This document shows positions 11,346 through 23,349 of a DNA stretch of 64,000 nucleotides, one piece after another. The notes beneath the pieces were generated by a model. That model was not told the origin of the DNA. It was given only the letters and a program-made list of their open reading frames with translations, and ran no database searches. This stretch comes from Zhengitettix transpicula. Taxonomy: Eukaryota; Arthropoda; Insecta; Orthoptera; Tetrigidae. The stretch spans positions 137,907,600 through 137,971,599 of the forward strand of contig CM073590.1 of the NCBI GenBank assembly GCA_037074705.1, in the 5' to 3' direction. Made by a program: the position numbers and the translations under genes. How positions within the stretch are numbered: the stretch's first letter is position 1; every line of letters begins with the position of its first letter.

Positions 11346-11712
11346 CCTCTTTACAAAATAAGACCATAGGTATGGGAATCAGCCTATATTAGGCGTGTTA
11401 AGATTTATAGGTGCTTATTTTTTACGACTAAGAAACAAGACAGAAAGAGATTTGAAATGTTCAAGACTTTGAATTACAGAAGGAACATGAAAATCATTAG
11501 AGTTACGAAGTAACTAGCGGAACACATATCGGAGAGCGAAAGACATTCTTTTGATTCAAATACAAGCCAGTAGGGACAAAATGGCGATCCCAATCAAATT
11601 ATTAGGGCTGTAGTCGAGTGAGCCTCCGAATAATTTCCGACGATACATTATGTATTTGTTTGTCTTGGGTTCCTTGTATTACGAAAAACTTTTCATTTCA
11701 TATTCATCCTTG

Positions 11713-11925
11713 ACCTCCTGTGGTGTAGGGGTCAGCGTGACTGCCTCGCATCACAGAGGTCCCGGACTCGAATCCTGGTGAGGGCATGGATGGATGTTTG
11801 TGTGGTTGTGAGAAAACTCTCGTCAAAGCAAAACATTTCAAAAGGCAAAAATAAGTTCCCATATTGAGGCGCTAATAACCGGAGCTGTTGATGCGACTGT
11901 AATTAAATCAATATTAAAAAAAATC
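11713..11925 (+). mobile_element. tRNA-derived SINE, copy 1
   Basis: The tRNA-like head has an A box within GGTGTAGGGGTCAGCGTG (from about 11722) and a B box GGACTCGAATCC at 11764-11775. A non-tRNA body follows, then an A-rich end near 11910-11925. The A-to-B spacing is tRNA-like, so RNA polymerase III transcription of the ancestor is expected. Many differences from a functional tRNA rule out a real tRNA gene. Confidence 0.75.
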
Positions 11926-11959
11926 ATCAGCTTGTTGAACACCTCATCATCCAGTCATG

Positions 11960-12390
11960 TTTTTTTAGGGGGATGCGGAAGGGTAGAGGAAGGTAGCCAA
12001 GGGTTAACTAGGGCCCCCGGGCTATAGTTTAAGGATCCTACCCGGCATTCGCCTAAAATTAATGCAGGACAAACAGTAGAAAACCTGCTTCAGGCAGTTG
12101 GGCATAGGGTACTTGTCCCACGCCCTTCCGATAGCGGGAGAGGGATTTGCTGTGGGGACGCAGCATTCCATTATTCGTGCCCCGATCAGTTTAGGAGGCA
12201 GCTGGCCGACTGTCCCAATGGCAACAGCGAACAACTCTTACCATATGCCCAAGGTCTGTGACCCCGGAACATACACCTCTCAAAACAGGCCGAGGTGCCT
12301 CGTGGGAACCTCAGTTCAAAAACGGAGAGAGGAAAGCATCTTCCGTCTCTCCTAGAAGGTTCTGCCTGTTAGAGAATAGCTCTCGCAGAC
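11960..12390 (-). mobile_element. Poly(A) retroposon family PR1, copy 3
   Basis: Sense strand is minus. A T tract at 11960-11966 represents the poly(A). The 3'-most conserved part is deleted, so the T tract joins the GGGGATGCGGAAGGGT region directly. The copy reaches the palindromic 5' head (CTCTCGCAGAC at about 12380), where one palindrome arm is mutated. Confidence 0.8.
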
Positions 12391-13965
12391 ATTCAATTGC
12401 TTAGTTGACCAGTCAAGTGGATCGTATATCTATAAATATAAGAATTTACAGCATACAACTGCTATTTTTATTTTTGAATATTTTTTGTAAATTTCCTTCA
12501 ATTTGGACCTTTAAAATATGAAAGTAATATTTTTACAACAAATTTATTTGTAATTAATAATTGTCTTTTAATTAAAAATATTTTTGTATTCGACAGAAAT
12601 GCAATCTTCTCACTTCCGTGCGCAATTATCTCGATATAATAGAACACATAATGTCACAAATATTTTTAATAAGATTCATGTACTTTAAATTCCTTGTTCC
12701 TACGTTTCATAGAGCAGGGAAGCGTGCATTTATTGGATTATTTTATTAAAATTAAATTCTTCTTCTTATTAATGCGTAATGAAAACTATTTTCAAATATC
12801 CGGAGAGCATGTGACCTCATACTGTAACGGTAACATTTTTATTGACAGCTACCTCCATTTTTGTATAATGATATTCAATATGCATACTGTATTTGGGGAC
12901 ATAGCGATCACAATATATTTTGGGATGGCTTAACAATTCCCTTCGCTGGATATAAAGTAAAGTATTCGTCATTACGGAAGATGCCGGTCGCGGTGGAGAC
13001 ACGCCATGGAGCGTGCAATGTTGCTATAAAGGAGACCGAAGATGGGACAGAATTTGTCAGTTCCAGCTGGAACGGTCCCATGTCCTGTTCATTCTCCACA
13101 TCGGCTCATGTCGCTCTTAGTTGCGCTTGTGCGTCATCGAAAAATAGAACACTTATAAATCCTTTCTTCAACTTTTCTAATAATAAGATGGATATATGTA
13201 GCGTTCAAAGTTAAATGCTTTTATTTCCTGGTTGAATACATCGCAAGCTAGTCGGTTTAAAATACTTGCATTTATTAATGTTACGTAGACCTTGAAGAGA
13301 ATGTATAGAATATTATTAGAATTATTTGAATAATAGAGTTATTATTATAGAATATGGAATTAACGTAAAATTGTACATAAATTAGGAAATAGCATAAATA
13401 AATGTAAAATAATGAGACTAAATACATAATTAAATAATACTATTGTGATGCAGTGTACATGAACTACACTATTAATATTATTGGAATTTGTTGATTTTTA
13501 CTAGTACATATATTTACATATATTTTTAATATGTTTGCCTCAATTATAATATTAATTCCATGAAATTAATGAACTGAATAAATAAGATGGATCAGAAAAA
13601 ATTAATTAATAGCGGAGATATTTGCACTTATCAACTGTATCCTAAAACCTTGGGGGGTTATAAAAATACTTATAGCTTCATAAATTTAGGAACTGTTTTT
13701 TTGATAAGCAGAGTGAAATGATGGCCCATTTAAGACACTGCAGTCCGCAAACAACTCAGTGATAAGGAATAACGCGGGTTTTGGAACATTAGTTAAAAAG
13801 TATAAGACAAACGCTCTTTTTAATGTGGTTGAAATAGATGCAATGTCCAGGGAATATATTGACTAACATATGTAACATCCCCTAAACTGCCATCATGTAA
13901 CACTGCACCACTGTGAACATGTAACATTCCAGCAGTTGGATAGATCGTTCACCAACCGAGCTATA
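12391..13965. other. No recognised gene; unassigned 117-codon frame
   Basis: The longest frame (12861-13214, +) begins MYNDIQYAYCIWGH. It lies in a stretch richer in G+C than its neighbours (about 12940-13140) but shows no known domain, no signal peptide and no splice context, and the opposite strand is also open for 60 codons. It may be an old repeat or chance. From 13220 to 13960 there is only A+T-rich spacer. Confidence 0.35.
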
Positions 13966-14060
13966 CCTCCGTTAGCTCACCTGGCTACCGATCTAGAGGA
14001 TAAAGGAAGAATTAAGAACAGGAAATAGGAAAGTCGGTAACGTGAGGGTTCGAGTTCAAC
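13966..14060 (+). repeat. tRNA-like A/B-box relic
   Basis: TTAGCTCACCTGG (about 13974) fits an A box and GGGTTCGAGTTC (14047-14058) a B box. Their spacing, about 70 bp, is longer than in a tRNA. The segment GGAAATAGGAAAGTCGGTAACG resembles part of the unclassified repeat found at 26440 and 50437. It is probably a degenerate SINE fused with that repeat, not a tRNA gene. Confidence 0.35.
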
Positions 14061-14483
14061 TAATTGAACCTAGGCGTAGTGGTTGGTGTTTCGCTGCACT
14101 TCAGTCAAATAAGAGTTGATGAAGAATAAAGAGATTTAATAGTTAGAAATAAAATAAAGGAAGACAAACTGGCGGATAGCACCAGGATCCACCGACCCGT
14201 CTGGAGGTTGGATCACGACTGTCGTTCCCAAGAAGCTCTGAACAATTCGAAGACTCTTTTCCCCCTCCCTGATGATTTTAAGTCTCCAATGAGAACTCTT
14301 ACAGGGTGGAATGATTTCTGCTGCCGTGTGCATGTCTGCATAAGGCACTTAAAATGCTGACTTCTAGACGCAGCGTTTTCACAGCTGCCTAGGCGGAAGG
14401 GGTGAAGATTTATGTTGTTGTTGTGTTTCGTTACTCACTATATCTAAAGTGATGTCTTTAACTGCATCAGCGTTCTTGCAGCT

Positions 14484-14533
14484 GTGCCCTCTTAGGTCCG
14501 CTATGCTGAAGAGACGTTATGATAAGAGGGCAC
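14484..14533. repeat. Perfect 11-bp hairpin stem
   Basis: GTGCCCTCTTA at 14484-14494 pairs perfectly with TAAGAGGGCAC at 14523-14533 around a 28-nt loop. It is G+C-richer than the surroundings. It could be an end of a small inverted-repeat element or a structured RNA; nothing decides this. Confidence 0.6.
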
Positions 14534-14572
14534 GTGTAGACTATTATATTACACATACGAGAATGAATCAAT

Positions 14573-15098
14573 AATTAATGCCTCCTATTTTTTTCTTTTA
14601 ATTGTCAAGACAATTAAACAATTATACAGCATAAACCCACAACATTAACGATTTAATTGTCACCATCCAATACAGTCTCCTATGAACAGTTTGTGTCCAC
14701 CTTTTAACAAGGACATGTATTCCACTGCAGTGGAGTCAATGCAGTAACCGGTCAGCCGCTTCGCTTTTAATAAGCCAACGGTGTTTGCTCTTTACCTTCG
14801 TTATAGCAACGAATCATTCGCCGATCAGTGCTAACATCCACTGTTGCATCACCATACATATTTTTCAGTCTATCATGAATGTTTGACCTTCCGTATTTAA
14901 GAATTCAATTGCAGAATGCTGTCAAACACGTAAGCCAATGTAAGTCATTTTACAAGAGGGTGCAGTGCTGCCACGAGTTGACTTAGGAAGATGTTACTGC
15001 AGTGGATTGCAGAAGAATGTTTGAGGAATCGCGCCAAATTCAAAATTTTCACATAACTAACTTATTTAAGGAGAAGAAAATAGGAGGCATTACTTATT
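14573..15098 (-). mobile_element. Mariner remnant with N-terminal transposase piece
   Basis: Inverted ends: AATGCCTCCTATTTTTTTC at about 14578 and rc AGTAATGCCTCCTATTTTC at about 15080-15095. Reading leftwards (minus), about 14940-14740 translates to NIHDRLKNMYGDATVDVST, DRRMIRCYNEGKEQ and a KRSG box. This is the helix-turn-helix DNA-binding region and linker of a mariner transposase. In-frame stops and the missing D,D34D catalytic core show a dead, internally deleted copy about 525 bp long (intact elements are near 1.3 kb). Confidence 0.7.
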
Positions 15099-15984
15099 GA
15101 ACCACCCATGTAATACGGAACATTTTCGTTCATGTTGACAGCACTGATAGGACGGAATTAAAAATGACTAATTTATGTGTAGCAAGTCAGCTAACGTAAG
15201 TGACAGTAACGGATGTTATGAAAGTCAGTGTGATCATGTTAACACGGAAGGAATTTGTTACTTTACCTTGTATTTGTTTTAGTTATATAAGATAATCGCA
15301 TACCCTCACCTTTCAATTTATTTGGCCGAAGTTGGCCGATATTTACCAAAGGTTAGCGAAGTTTTAGGCTGTGCTAATATGTTACTTTTTACCCAAGTCC
15401 ATTATGTTTAGGGAAATGTCTGGGGAAAAATAACAGCTGAGAAAACACTGAAAAATGATATATACCATGATAATTCATTTATAGAGGTTAGATTTGCTGC
15501 GTGCTAAAAGAGAAATAATACATGACATCTCAGAATTATATTTGTAAAAAAATTGGGCGCATTTGAATTGTTTATTAATGAATTGCTCCAATTCACTACG
15601 AATATCATACTGAGATGTAAGTGAAAGTATTTTATTTTAGGAAATATTTTTCTTATGAAACGAGATATATTAAATTTTTTTTTCAGGAGTAAAATCTTTT
15701 CTTTTCTGTGCAGTAAAAATTATAATATAGGCCTCTATTGCAACGTTACAGATTTCTGAAACACAAAAGTAATTATGAGAACATGTATTTAATACTATTT
15801 TTACGTCCATTTCAAGACAATTGGAGCTTAGAAACCCTACAGTTCAGCATTTAGGTTAATCAGTCCATATAATTAACATTAGTGCTGCACATTATTATTG
15901 TGCTGAAAAATAGTTGTAAATACAGAAAATACATAAAACTGTTCTGCAACCTCTCAATTTATTTTATCCATAATACTGCCATTT

Positions 15985-15987
<3 letters not shown>

Positions 15988-16029
<42 letters not shown>

Positions 16030-16042
16030 CCCAGACTAAATA

Positions 16043-16086
<44 letters not shown>

Positions 16087-16103
16087 TATTTAGTCTTGGT
16101 TAA
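15988..16103. repeat. TA microsatellites forming a long palindrome
   Basis: Two long TA runs (about 15988-16025 and 16045-16084). The segment TTAACCCAGACTAAATAGAA at 16026-16045 recurs inverted at 16083-16103 with one mismatch, so the whole 16026-16103 block can fold into one hairpin with a TA stem. It is a candidate cruciform or short foldback element. Confidence 0.9.
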
Positions 16104-17110
16104 AGTTCTGGATCTCCTTAAATGAACTAGTGCTAGCATCTACTGAATGTTCTTTCAAAAGCTGAATCACGGAGACCATTCTTCATCTAAATTCGGCTTG
16201 GGTGGTATGAACAATTCATTTTTTTAAAATTTTTTTATCCTGTGTACCTGTTGGCTTAATAAGATTTTTTTACATTTGGAAACATCCGTCAGAATGATAC
16301 AAAATAATTGTTTCATTCAGAAACAAATATGACTGTTGATTAACTTTGTACATATTCCGGGGGGCATGTCACTCCAAAATGTTTGGCTCTCGGAAATGTT
16401 TACCGACAGTCATCTGATAATGCACGTAGCTCGTTAGACAGCGCTCAATTATTTAATTTTTCAAAGTTTGCGTCCAGAATATTTCATTTTAAGCAATTAA
16501 AAATCGTTCGTTTTCATGTTGTCTTTTCCTGCGCAGGATGTGGTGCAAAAATATAAGCCCAGTTTCATGGTTTAAATTTCTGGGGCAGTCTATTAAACAT
16601 TTGTATATACTCGAAATATATAGCAGAAAAACGACGTTTAATGCTTACAAATTTGTAAAGTTATATTTTACGCACTTAATTACCACATAAAATTTTAATT
16701 TAAATGGTTTTTCAATATTATCGAAAAATAATAATTGATATTTTCTTCAACAGCTTAAGAATGTTTTGTTTAACTAACGAAAGAATAACAGTCTATGAAT
16801 TTGGAACTAGAAATTTTTGAGTGAATATATAATATAATTAAAATGAAAAGGATTAGAAATTTATTATGAAACATTTAAACATTATAATAATAGAGACACG
16901 AAGTTTCGCCCTAGTCTTCTTGGAACGCTTTAAATGTTGTAAATTTAAACAAATGATAAGTTCGTAATAATTAACTACATGAAATATATTTGAACATAAA
17001 TTGATAAGATGCACTTTATACACAAGTTGTGCCGTTTTTTGTTTCATTCATTTAAATAAGTCAGAGAAATGTAAATATTTAATTGTAAATAATTTTGTAT
17101 CCAACCTTTC
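16104..17110. other. A+T-rich DNA, no gene recognised
   Basis: No motif, repeat or coding signal was found. Frames are short and interrupted. Confidence 0.45.
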
Positions 17111-17490
17111 TGCTGAGACGGAGGAGGCTACCTACGGGGATGTCTTCTTCTCTCTGTACTTTTAAACTCGAGGCCCTCGCCCAGTTATGATGTTTCAGAC
17201 CTTGGGAATACGGTAAGAGTTGTTCGCTTTTCCTGTTGGAACAGTCGGCCAGCTGCCTCCTAAGATGGCCGAGGCGTGGGACAAGTACCAAATGCCCGAT
17301 CTACCTGATACAGGTTTTCTAGGGCTTGCCCTTCATCAATTTAAGCCGAATGCCGGGTAGGATCCTTCAAATAAAGCCTGCAGGCCCTAGTTTAGCTTTG
17401 GCTACCTGGCTATATCCTTCCGCATCCCCTTTTCATATCCCTTCCTATGTTATTAAAAGGCAGTTACCTCCATGTTGATTGCCCTCATGA
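17111..17490 (+). mobile_element. Poly(A) retroposon family PR1, copy 4
   Basis: Sense orientation. It starts within the GGAGGCTACCTACGGGGAT region, so it lacks the palindromic head. An internal stretch between AAGATGGCCGAGGCGTGGG and its expected upstream part is deleted relative to copies 2 and 8. The 3' end is degraded (CCCTCATGAAATTTTTTT). Confidence 0.75.
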
Positions 17491-18320
17491 AATTTTTTTG
17501 TACAACTGCATTTATATTATCTGTAAATGCTAGCAACTGTAGCTACACATTTCTAAACCGCATAAAAATCGAAGAAATAAATTTAAAATAAATTTATAAA
17601 ATAGGAGACACTAAATTGATAATTCCTCAAAGGGCGTGTGTATACGATTGCGCAAACGCGTTGCATACTGATAGAAATGGAGTTACTCATGTAATACTAC
17701 TCAGTCAGTTGACTTCTAGAACTCGTTTGGGATGCATAAAAACCTAATTTTACAGTATTCGAATGTGGTAATAAGCAGGTCAGCGATCTATATGTGCAAT
17801 AACATCAGTATATACACTTATAATGAAGTCATATTTATTGTACGTTCTTATGAGTTACTTGTTACATTGACATTTTAAAGACATTTCGATCCGAAAAATT
17901 AATATTTGTACGAATACTTTTATATTTTTAGTTTCTTTTTTGTGAAGTAATTTAACCGACGATATTACCAACATTTTTTCTCTTTTATACAGGAATTTTG
18001 CGTATGTTAGACTTAGGAGTTTCCCAAATGTTAGGATATCTATTGATGTCACATGTAAATTACTTTTTGATTCTGATTTTTATGTATAATCATTTTAACA
18101 AAATTTGAAGGTAAAATCCTGAATGTAACACGCAAAAAAGTTTGGGTTCGAAGTTTTTATTCGTGTCTGATTGTATATGACTCATAGCTACAATCACCCT
18201 TACTTACAAAAATGTCTTGTAGAAACTACAACATTCATAATATAGTTAACAATAATAAATTTCCACATAAATTTGTTTCATAAAGTAGGGTCGTTATAGT
18301 CAATCACATCCTCAATAATT
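17491..18320. other. A+T-rich DNA, no gene recognised
   Basis: Only short interrupted frames occur; nothing is recognisable. Confidence 0.4.
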
Positions 18321-18322
18321 CT

Positions 18323-18589
18323 CTATTTTAGGTAATGTCTTCTTAATCTAGCATATTGCATTTCAAATTTTTTGTACAAGGTCTCTGGAGTTAATGCAAT
18401 AATCTGGTTTTCAAGATTAATGCGATTATTTATAATAAATTTAATGTAACAATGTATGTCCTGAATTTCATAATTCAATAATTTAATTTGTAAAAATAAT
18501 ACATTATTATTGTATTTGTGTTCTACATTCAGGTTGAAAAATGTTATATTCTGTTCTACAAGATTTATATGATTCGGTAAGATCATCAA
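18323..18589 (-). pseudogene. Unrecognised repeated coding fragment, copy 1
   Basis: An 88-codon minus-strand frame contains FFNLNVEHKYNNNVLFLQI, KLLNYEIQDIHCYIKF and ends KKFEMQYARLRRHYLK. A second copy lies inverted at about 18960-19067 and resumes at 19957. Between copies the first two-thirds keep the frame and change mostly conservatively (NHINL, FFNLN-EHKYN-NVLFLQIKLLN), so the shared ancestor was probably protein-coding. I do not recognise the family; a mobile-element protein is the likeliest source. Confidence 0.4.
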
Positions 18590-18959
18590 AAACTCTAATT
18601 GTAGTTTAGCTGTAACTAATTTGTTGATAAAATTTAACTATGATTTTAAAAAACTTGTGTCAAAACACCATATGTGAACTTATATAATTTAAAAATACAT
18701 GGTAACGTGAAAGAAATATAAATGAAAATAAAGAAATTAAAATATTTTAAAAAAAATTTAAGAATGAAGAAAACAGCTGCGAAAATTATTTCAGGCCTAA
18801 CATCTATTTAATAATAATAATATCTAAATATATATTCTGTCTATTGAGAAAACTAATAAATAAATAAACATCAGCCAATTTTAAGGTCGGAAAAAAATAA
18901 TTTCTTAATTAAATTAATAAAAACAATATCATACCTAACCATTTATTACATATAAATCT

Positions 18960-19995
18960 TGCAATACAGATTATTAAATTTTTCAACCTCAATTTAGAAC
19001 ACAAATACAATAAGAATGTATTATTTTTACAAATTAAATTATTGAATCATGAAATTCAGGCAGTATATACCACTGTGAACAAAAAGTAAGGTGAATTTAT
19101 TTATAAAATATAAATTCTTTATTTATTCTTACAAATCAATTTCATTCCCTTCAAAGTAATCCCTGTCCGATAAAACTCACTTTTTCCAACGTTTTTCCAG
19201 TCCTCGAAACAGTTGGAATAGTCTTTTTCCGGTATAGCCTTCAAGACCTTCTTCGATTCGGTTTTTATCTCTTCAATCGTGTCAAAACGGCGTCCCCGCA
19301 TTGACCTTTTGAGTTTGCTGAATAGCCAGAAGTCGCACGAAGTCAAATCAGGCGAATACGGTGGTTGAGGAACGATATGAGTCGAGGTTTTGGCAAAAAA
19401 AGTCGCGAAGAACCAATGCAGTATGACATGGTGCATTATCGTGATGAAGGAACCAAGAGTTGTTCGCCCATAATTCCGGCCGTTTCAGACGAATAGCTTC
19501 ACGCAAACGACGCATAACGCTCAAATAATATTCTTTGTTGACAGTTTGGCCCGGCGGAAGGAATTCTTAGTGCACCACACCACGATAATCAAAGAAAACT
19601 GCCAACATGACCTTGATTTTCGATCGACTTTGCCGTGGTCTTTTCGGTCTTGCTTCACCTTTTGCACGATATTCGCTGGATTGGTCGGTGGTTTCAGGGT
19701 CGTATGCGTAAATCCAAGTCGCGTCTCTAGTAATGATGCATTTCAAGTGGTCCTGATAGTCAGACAGCAAAGTTTCACACACATCAACGCGACGGTTTTT
19801 TTTCCAAAAAATTGAGCGATTTTGGCACCAATCGAGACTTGACGCGTTTGGGACACAATACATTCTTCAAAATGTAGGGAAAAAAAATTTACCTGCCTTC
19901 CTAATACCCGGGAGTTTCAATTTACAATTTCACCTTACTTTTTGATCACAGTGGTACATTGTTACATTAGATAATCACATTAATCTTGAAAACTA
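18960..19995 (+). pseudogene. Unrecognised repeated coding fragment, copy 2, split by a mariner
   Basis: The left part (about 18960-19067) reads IIKFFNLNLEHKYNKNVLF, LQIKLLNHEIQ. The homology resumes at 19957 with HCYIR and then a stop, exactly where the mariner element ends. The frame degenerates after that. This copy is inverted relative to the one at 18323-18589, with about 370 bp between them. Confidence 0.45.
19070..19954 (-). mobile_element. Mariner element with D,D34D transposase, inactive
   Basis: The terminal inverted repeats are CCACTGTGAACAAAAAGTAA at 19070 and the rc of CCACTGTGATCAAAAAGTAA ending at 19954. Both are flanked by the TA duplication typical of mariners. Minus-strand translation shows DATWIYAYDPETTDQSSEY (first catalytic Asp region), VMLAVFFDYRGVVH then a stop, WFLHHDNAPCHTALVL (second Asp), a frameshift, and QPPYSPDLTSCDFWLF (third Asp of D34D), then a KLKRSMRGRRFDT tail. 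At 885 bp against about 1.3 kb for intact copies, the N-terminal DNA-binding part is deleted. It sits inside the duplicated fragment at 18960-19995. Confidence 0.92.
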
Positions 19996-22900
19996 GGCAG
20001 TGTCTTCTCTTTTTAGATACATAGGATCTTCGAATGTTGCAGACTTAGAATATTTTGAAGAATGTCTCCCACTATTTGTGTAATTATTTATATCTAAAAA
20101 TGGTTCTTTAGAATAAATTCCTTTAGTCACTGTCATCACTATACATCTCCACAGACGTAATTACATTGCAACTCCAAGAAACACTCTTCAATTCTAACTC
20201 CCTTCTCTGTCTCATTCGATGCCGATATGAGAATCGCTCCTGTTTATATCGAACTTTCTTGTTCTCTTTTCATATTTGTCAGTAATATTATGTTACTCAT
20301 GAATGTTTTATAGGCCTTCATTACTGTATTCCAAAAGTCATGCTTTAGTGTGATTTTGAGTGTATTATTAACGTATTTTAATTACAAAGTCTTCGGATTC
20401 TGTTCTGATCATGACTATTCAAGTCTGTAAACTAATGGCGATTTCGTACTTTCAGGCTTGTAAGGTGTGGTAGTCCGACACTTGCGAGGCTGATCCACAG
20501 CGAAACAAGATGCGAGTGTCTGTGCTCGTAGCCGCTCTCGGAGATAAACACTGTTGCTAGTATTTGCAGTGGAATGCTCTTTACTCAAGACTCAGTCAAC
20601 AGAGTTATAGGGAGGGGGGCGGGGTAGAATCGAAAGAAACTCTTCGGGGAAAGGAGTGCATCATTTTAGAACGTAAAAACACTTATTACTATCTAGCCAC
20701 AAACAGATTTCATTTCGTTACCAGAATGAAAAAAATGGAAACATGTTTTTGCCTCTGCCGCTTTATGAGTGCCGAGCATCGGTTTGTGATTTCTTATCTT
20801 AGTTAGGACACGAGTTATGAGACGAAGAAAACTTCACCTAAGAATCTGCTAAGTTTTCCAACTTCAATGCTGAATGAAATGCTAATGCATTTCAAGAATT
20901 ATTTTATGTTTGTCACGCTGCATATTATTTAGGCAACTTCGCAGTACAGGAGAGATATTCTATTCTCCGCAATGCAGAACTTCCCTAACACGAGTTGTGA
21001 ATATTTTGTGAGGATTAAAAAACGAGTGTCCAAAGCAACAGCCAGACGCGCAACTTTGCTAAATTTATTTTCGTTGATTAACTGTATTATTTCCAGTGGT
21101 AAATAAGATTTAATTATATAGCTGCCTATTTAGTATATTAAATTTTCCTAATCCCACTATTGTAATAGATGTTTTCTGGCAAAACAAGAACAGAAAATCT
21201 ATCGTTTCGCTTGAATCAGATTTCAATAAACATTAAATAAATAAGTATTATGTTTTGAAGGTATTTATGTCTAACTTAAAAAGTTAGTATATTTTTATTC
21301 AATTGCTTATCATAGCATCTATTTATTTGATTACTTCATCACATGTTTTCCACAAATATTTAAAGCGGTTACATTCTATAACGAGGTTCTGGAATATTTT
21401 GTTCGTAATTGGTATCCACAATGTTTCGTGTCATTTAATGAAAATAAAAATGAGCAACTAAACCATCTCCCTGAGCTGCTACTCCATCATTATCTTGCGG
21501 CAGGAGCGCAGGAGTATAAGCTACTCCAATTAGTCTTTTTGTCATTACAACGTGCCTCGTTTCTCGATAATTTAACTACTCTATAGAACATGTGCCTTTA
21601 TTATAAAAGAGTTTCGAGTCTCCCATAAATTTATTTAAGGTTTTATGAAAGAGCACTTCGAATGCATCTGAACCGTCAAATGAAACTTCTTTATAATTTG
21701 TCTTAATGTCGTCGACTCGACAATTGACGAGAATTGGGTTTACGATTTAGTTTTATAAATTCCGTTTGTATTTACAATCGTAATTCTTAGAAAGGTTACT
21801 GGGTTCCATTCGAAGATGATTGGATTAATCTTACAGCTTCAATTCAGAGTATAAAAACATTGCATAAAATAGGTTTATCCGATCAGATTTTAAGCTTTTT
21901 TTTTTTTTACTTACAGGACTGGTCTCATGAAGAGTCCGGAAATTTGGTATTAATAATAGACTCTTCCTTGTTGATACTATGGTTTGTAGTTTACCAATTC
22001 ATTACAGTTTACCAATTCTGTTTTGGCAACGTCACTCTGCAAGAGAGTTATTCCATTCTCTGCAAGTTAATTAACGTGTTGACCAAAACTAACTCCAGAT
22101 TCCCTACATTCACGCTTGCGTTGTGAATTCTACACTTCTGTATATTGATGTTTAATTGTGTTAGTTGTGAAAGTACTAAAGTGAACTGTTTATTGACTTT
22201 ATTTAAGAAATAATCGGATGTGTTTATCGATGTGTTTATTTGTGCTAATTACAGTGTATAGTGAAAGTATTCTTTTTGAGCTTAACGTTCGATAAATGAA
22301 GAGACAATAGAATGCATTATAAACGGTCTTACATTGAGAAGCAAAGCGTTGTGATGTTATTTATAAAAATGAGCTTAAATTTATACTGAAAAATGAACAT
22401 TATATACAATTTATAATTACTAAAATTAATTAACCCATTTTTTATCTATTCAAAATGCGAGTCGCCGTTTGAAAATAAAAAATATTAATTATACGTAAGG
22501 GTTTTTAAGAAAAATTGCAGTTTTAGAACAAGTAAAAAAAGTCAATGATCCCATTTCAGAAGAAATGTAATGAATGAATAATGTCGGCGTTTCCGTACAT
22601 AACCTTTCGTATTCTAGTGGGATATTTCTGGGTGTTAGGCGCCTTCAGTAGTCGTTGGGAGTCCAGACTCGTAGTCCGTTTTCCTGGTTGCAGCTATCGG
22701 ACATACATTTTTGTCGCTGTTTGTCTTGGTGTGTTACAATACGGATAAAAAAGAATACTAACATTACAAATGCCCTCGATGTTAAAAAAAAATTCTCGCG
22801 CGTCTTTTCGTCTTTCTTATTATACTTAGATCCCCTACCTGGGAAATGTCATCCCTTTACCCACGTGAGCTAGACAATAAACTTGTTTTTGACCAATTCG

Positions 22901-23349
22901 GCAATGGCACGGCTTTTGTTATTAAAACAACGTATTCTTTTGAAATATCTGGAGGATTTACGATGGATGGTGGAATTTTTATTCATTTTTAGACTGATTT
23001 GGAACTTTTTACGGAAACATTTTTAAGGATGTACTCGATCGTATCACAACCTACTTAAGAAAAGCAATGGAGAAGGTGAGTACGATTACGTTGGGTGATG
23101 TCATCTCTCACTGTTCTTAATTATGTATAAATTATTTAAATTATTTTTATTAATAATAATTTTTTGTGTTTGTGTTAAATACAATTTTGAAAAAATAATT
23201 GATGGAACCATGTGTTTATAATTGTCATCGTCAAAGACAGGAACTTTATTTTATATTGAGATAATATCCATTAAAGGTTTAAATTTCCTATTATTGAAAC
23301 TAAACATTTACCTGTTACTAGCAGATAATATGATCTTTTATAATTACAA
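19996..23349. other. No recognised gene; minor G+C-richer patches
   Basis: Mostly A+T-rich. Slightly G+C-richer stretches at 20440-20660 and 22560-22740 contain CpGs but no identifiable exon or promoter. At 22993-23075 an acceptor-like TTTTTAG and a donor-like AAG/GTGAGT bracket 83 bp, but all three frames are blocked except a terminal ATGGAGAAG. At most it could be a 5'-untranslated exon. Confidence 0.35.

Noticed and set aside
11713..11785. Possible tRNA gene
   Set aside because: A and B boxes are present but the acceptor and anticodon stems do not pair; it is the head of a SINE. The same applies at 26971-27040 and 13966-14060.
12861..13214. 117-codon frame considered as a host gene
   Set aside because: No domain, no splice sites, and the opposite strand is also open; I left it as an unassigned frame within the spacer entry.
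22993..23075. Possible 83-bp exon with TTTTTAG acceptor and GTGAGT donor
   Set aside because: All frames contain stops apart from a short terminal ATG segment, and such splice-like strings arise often in A+T-rich DNA.
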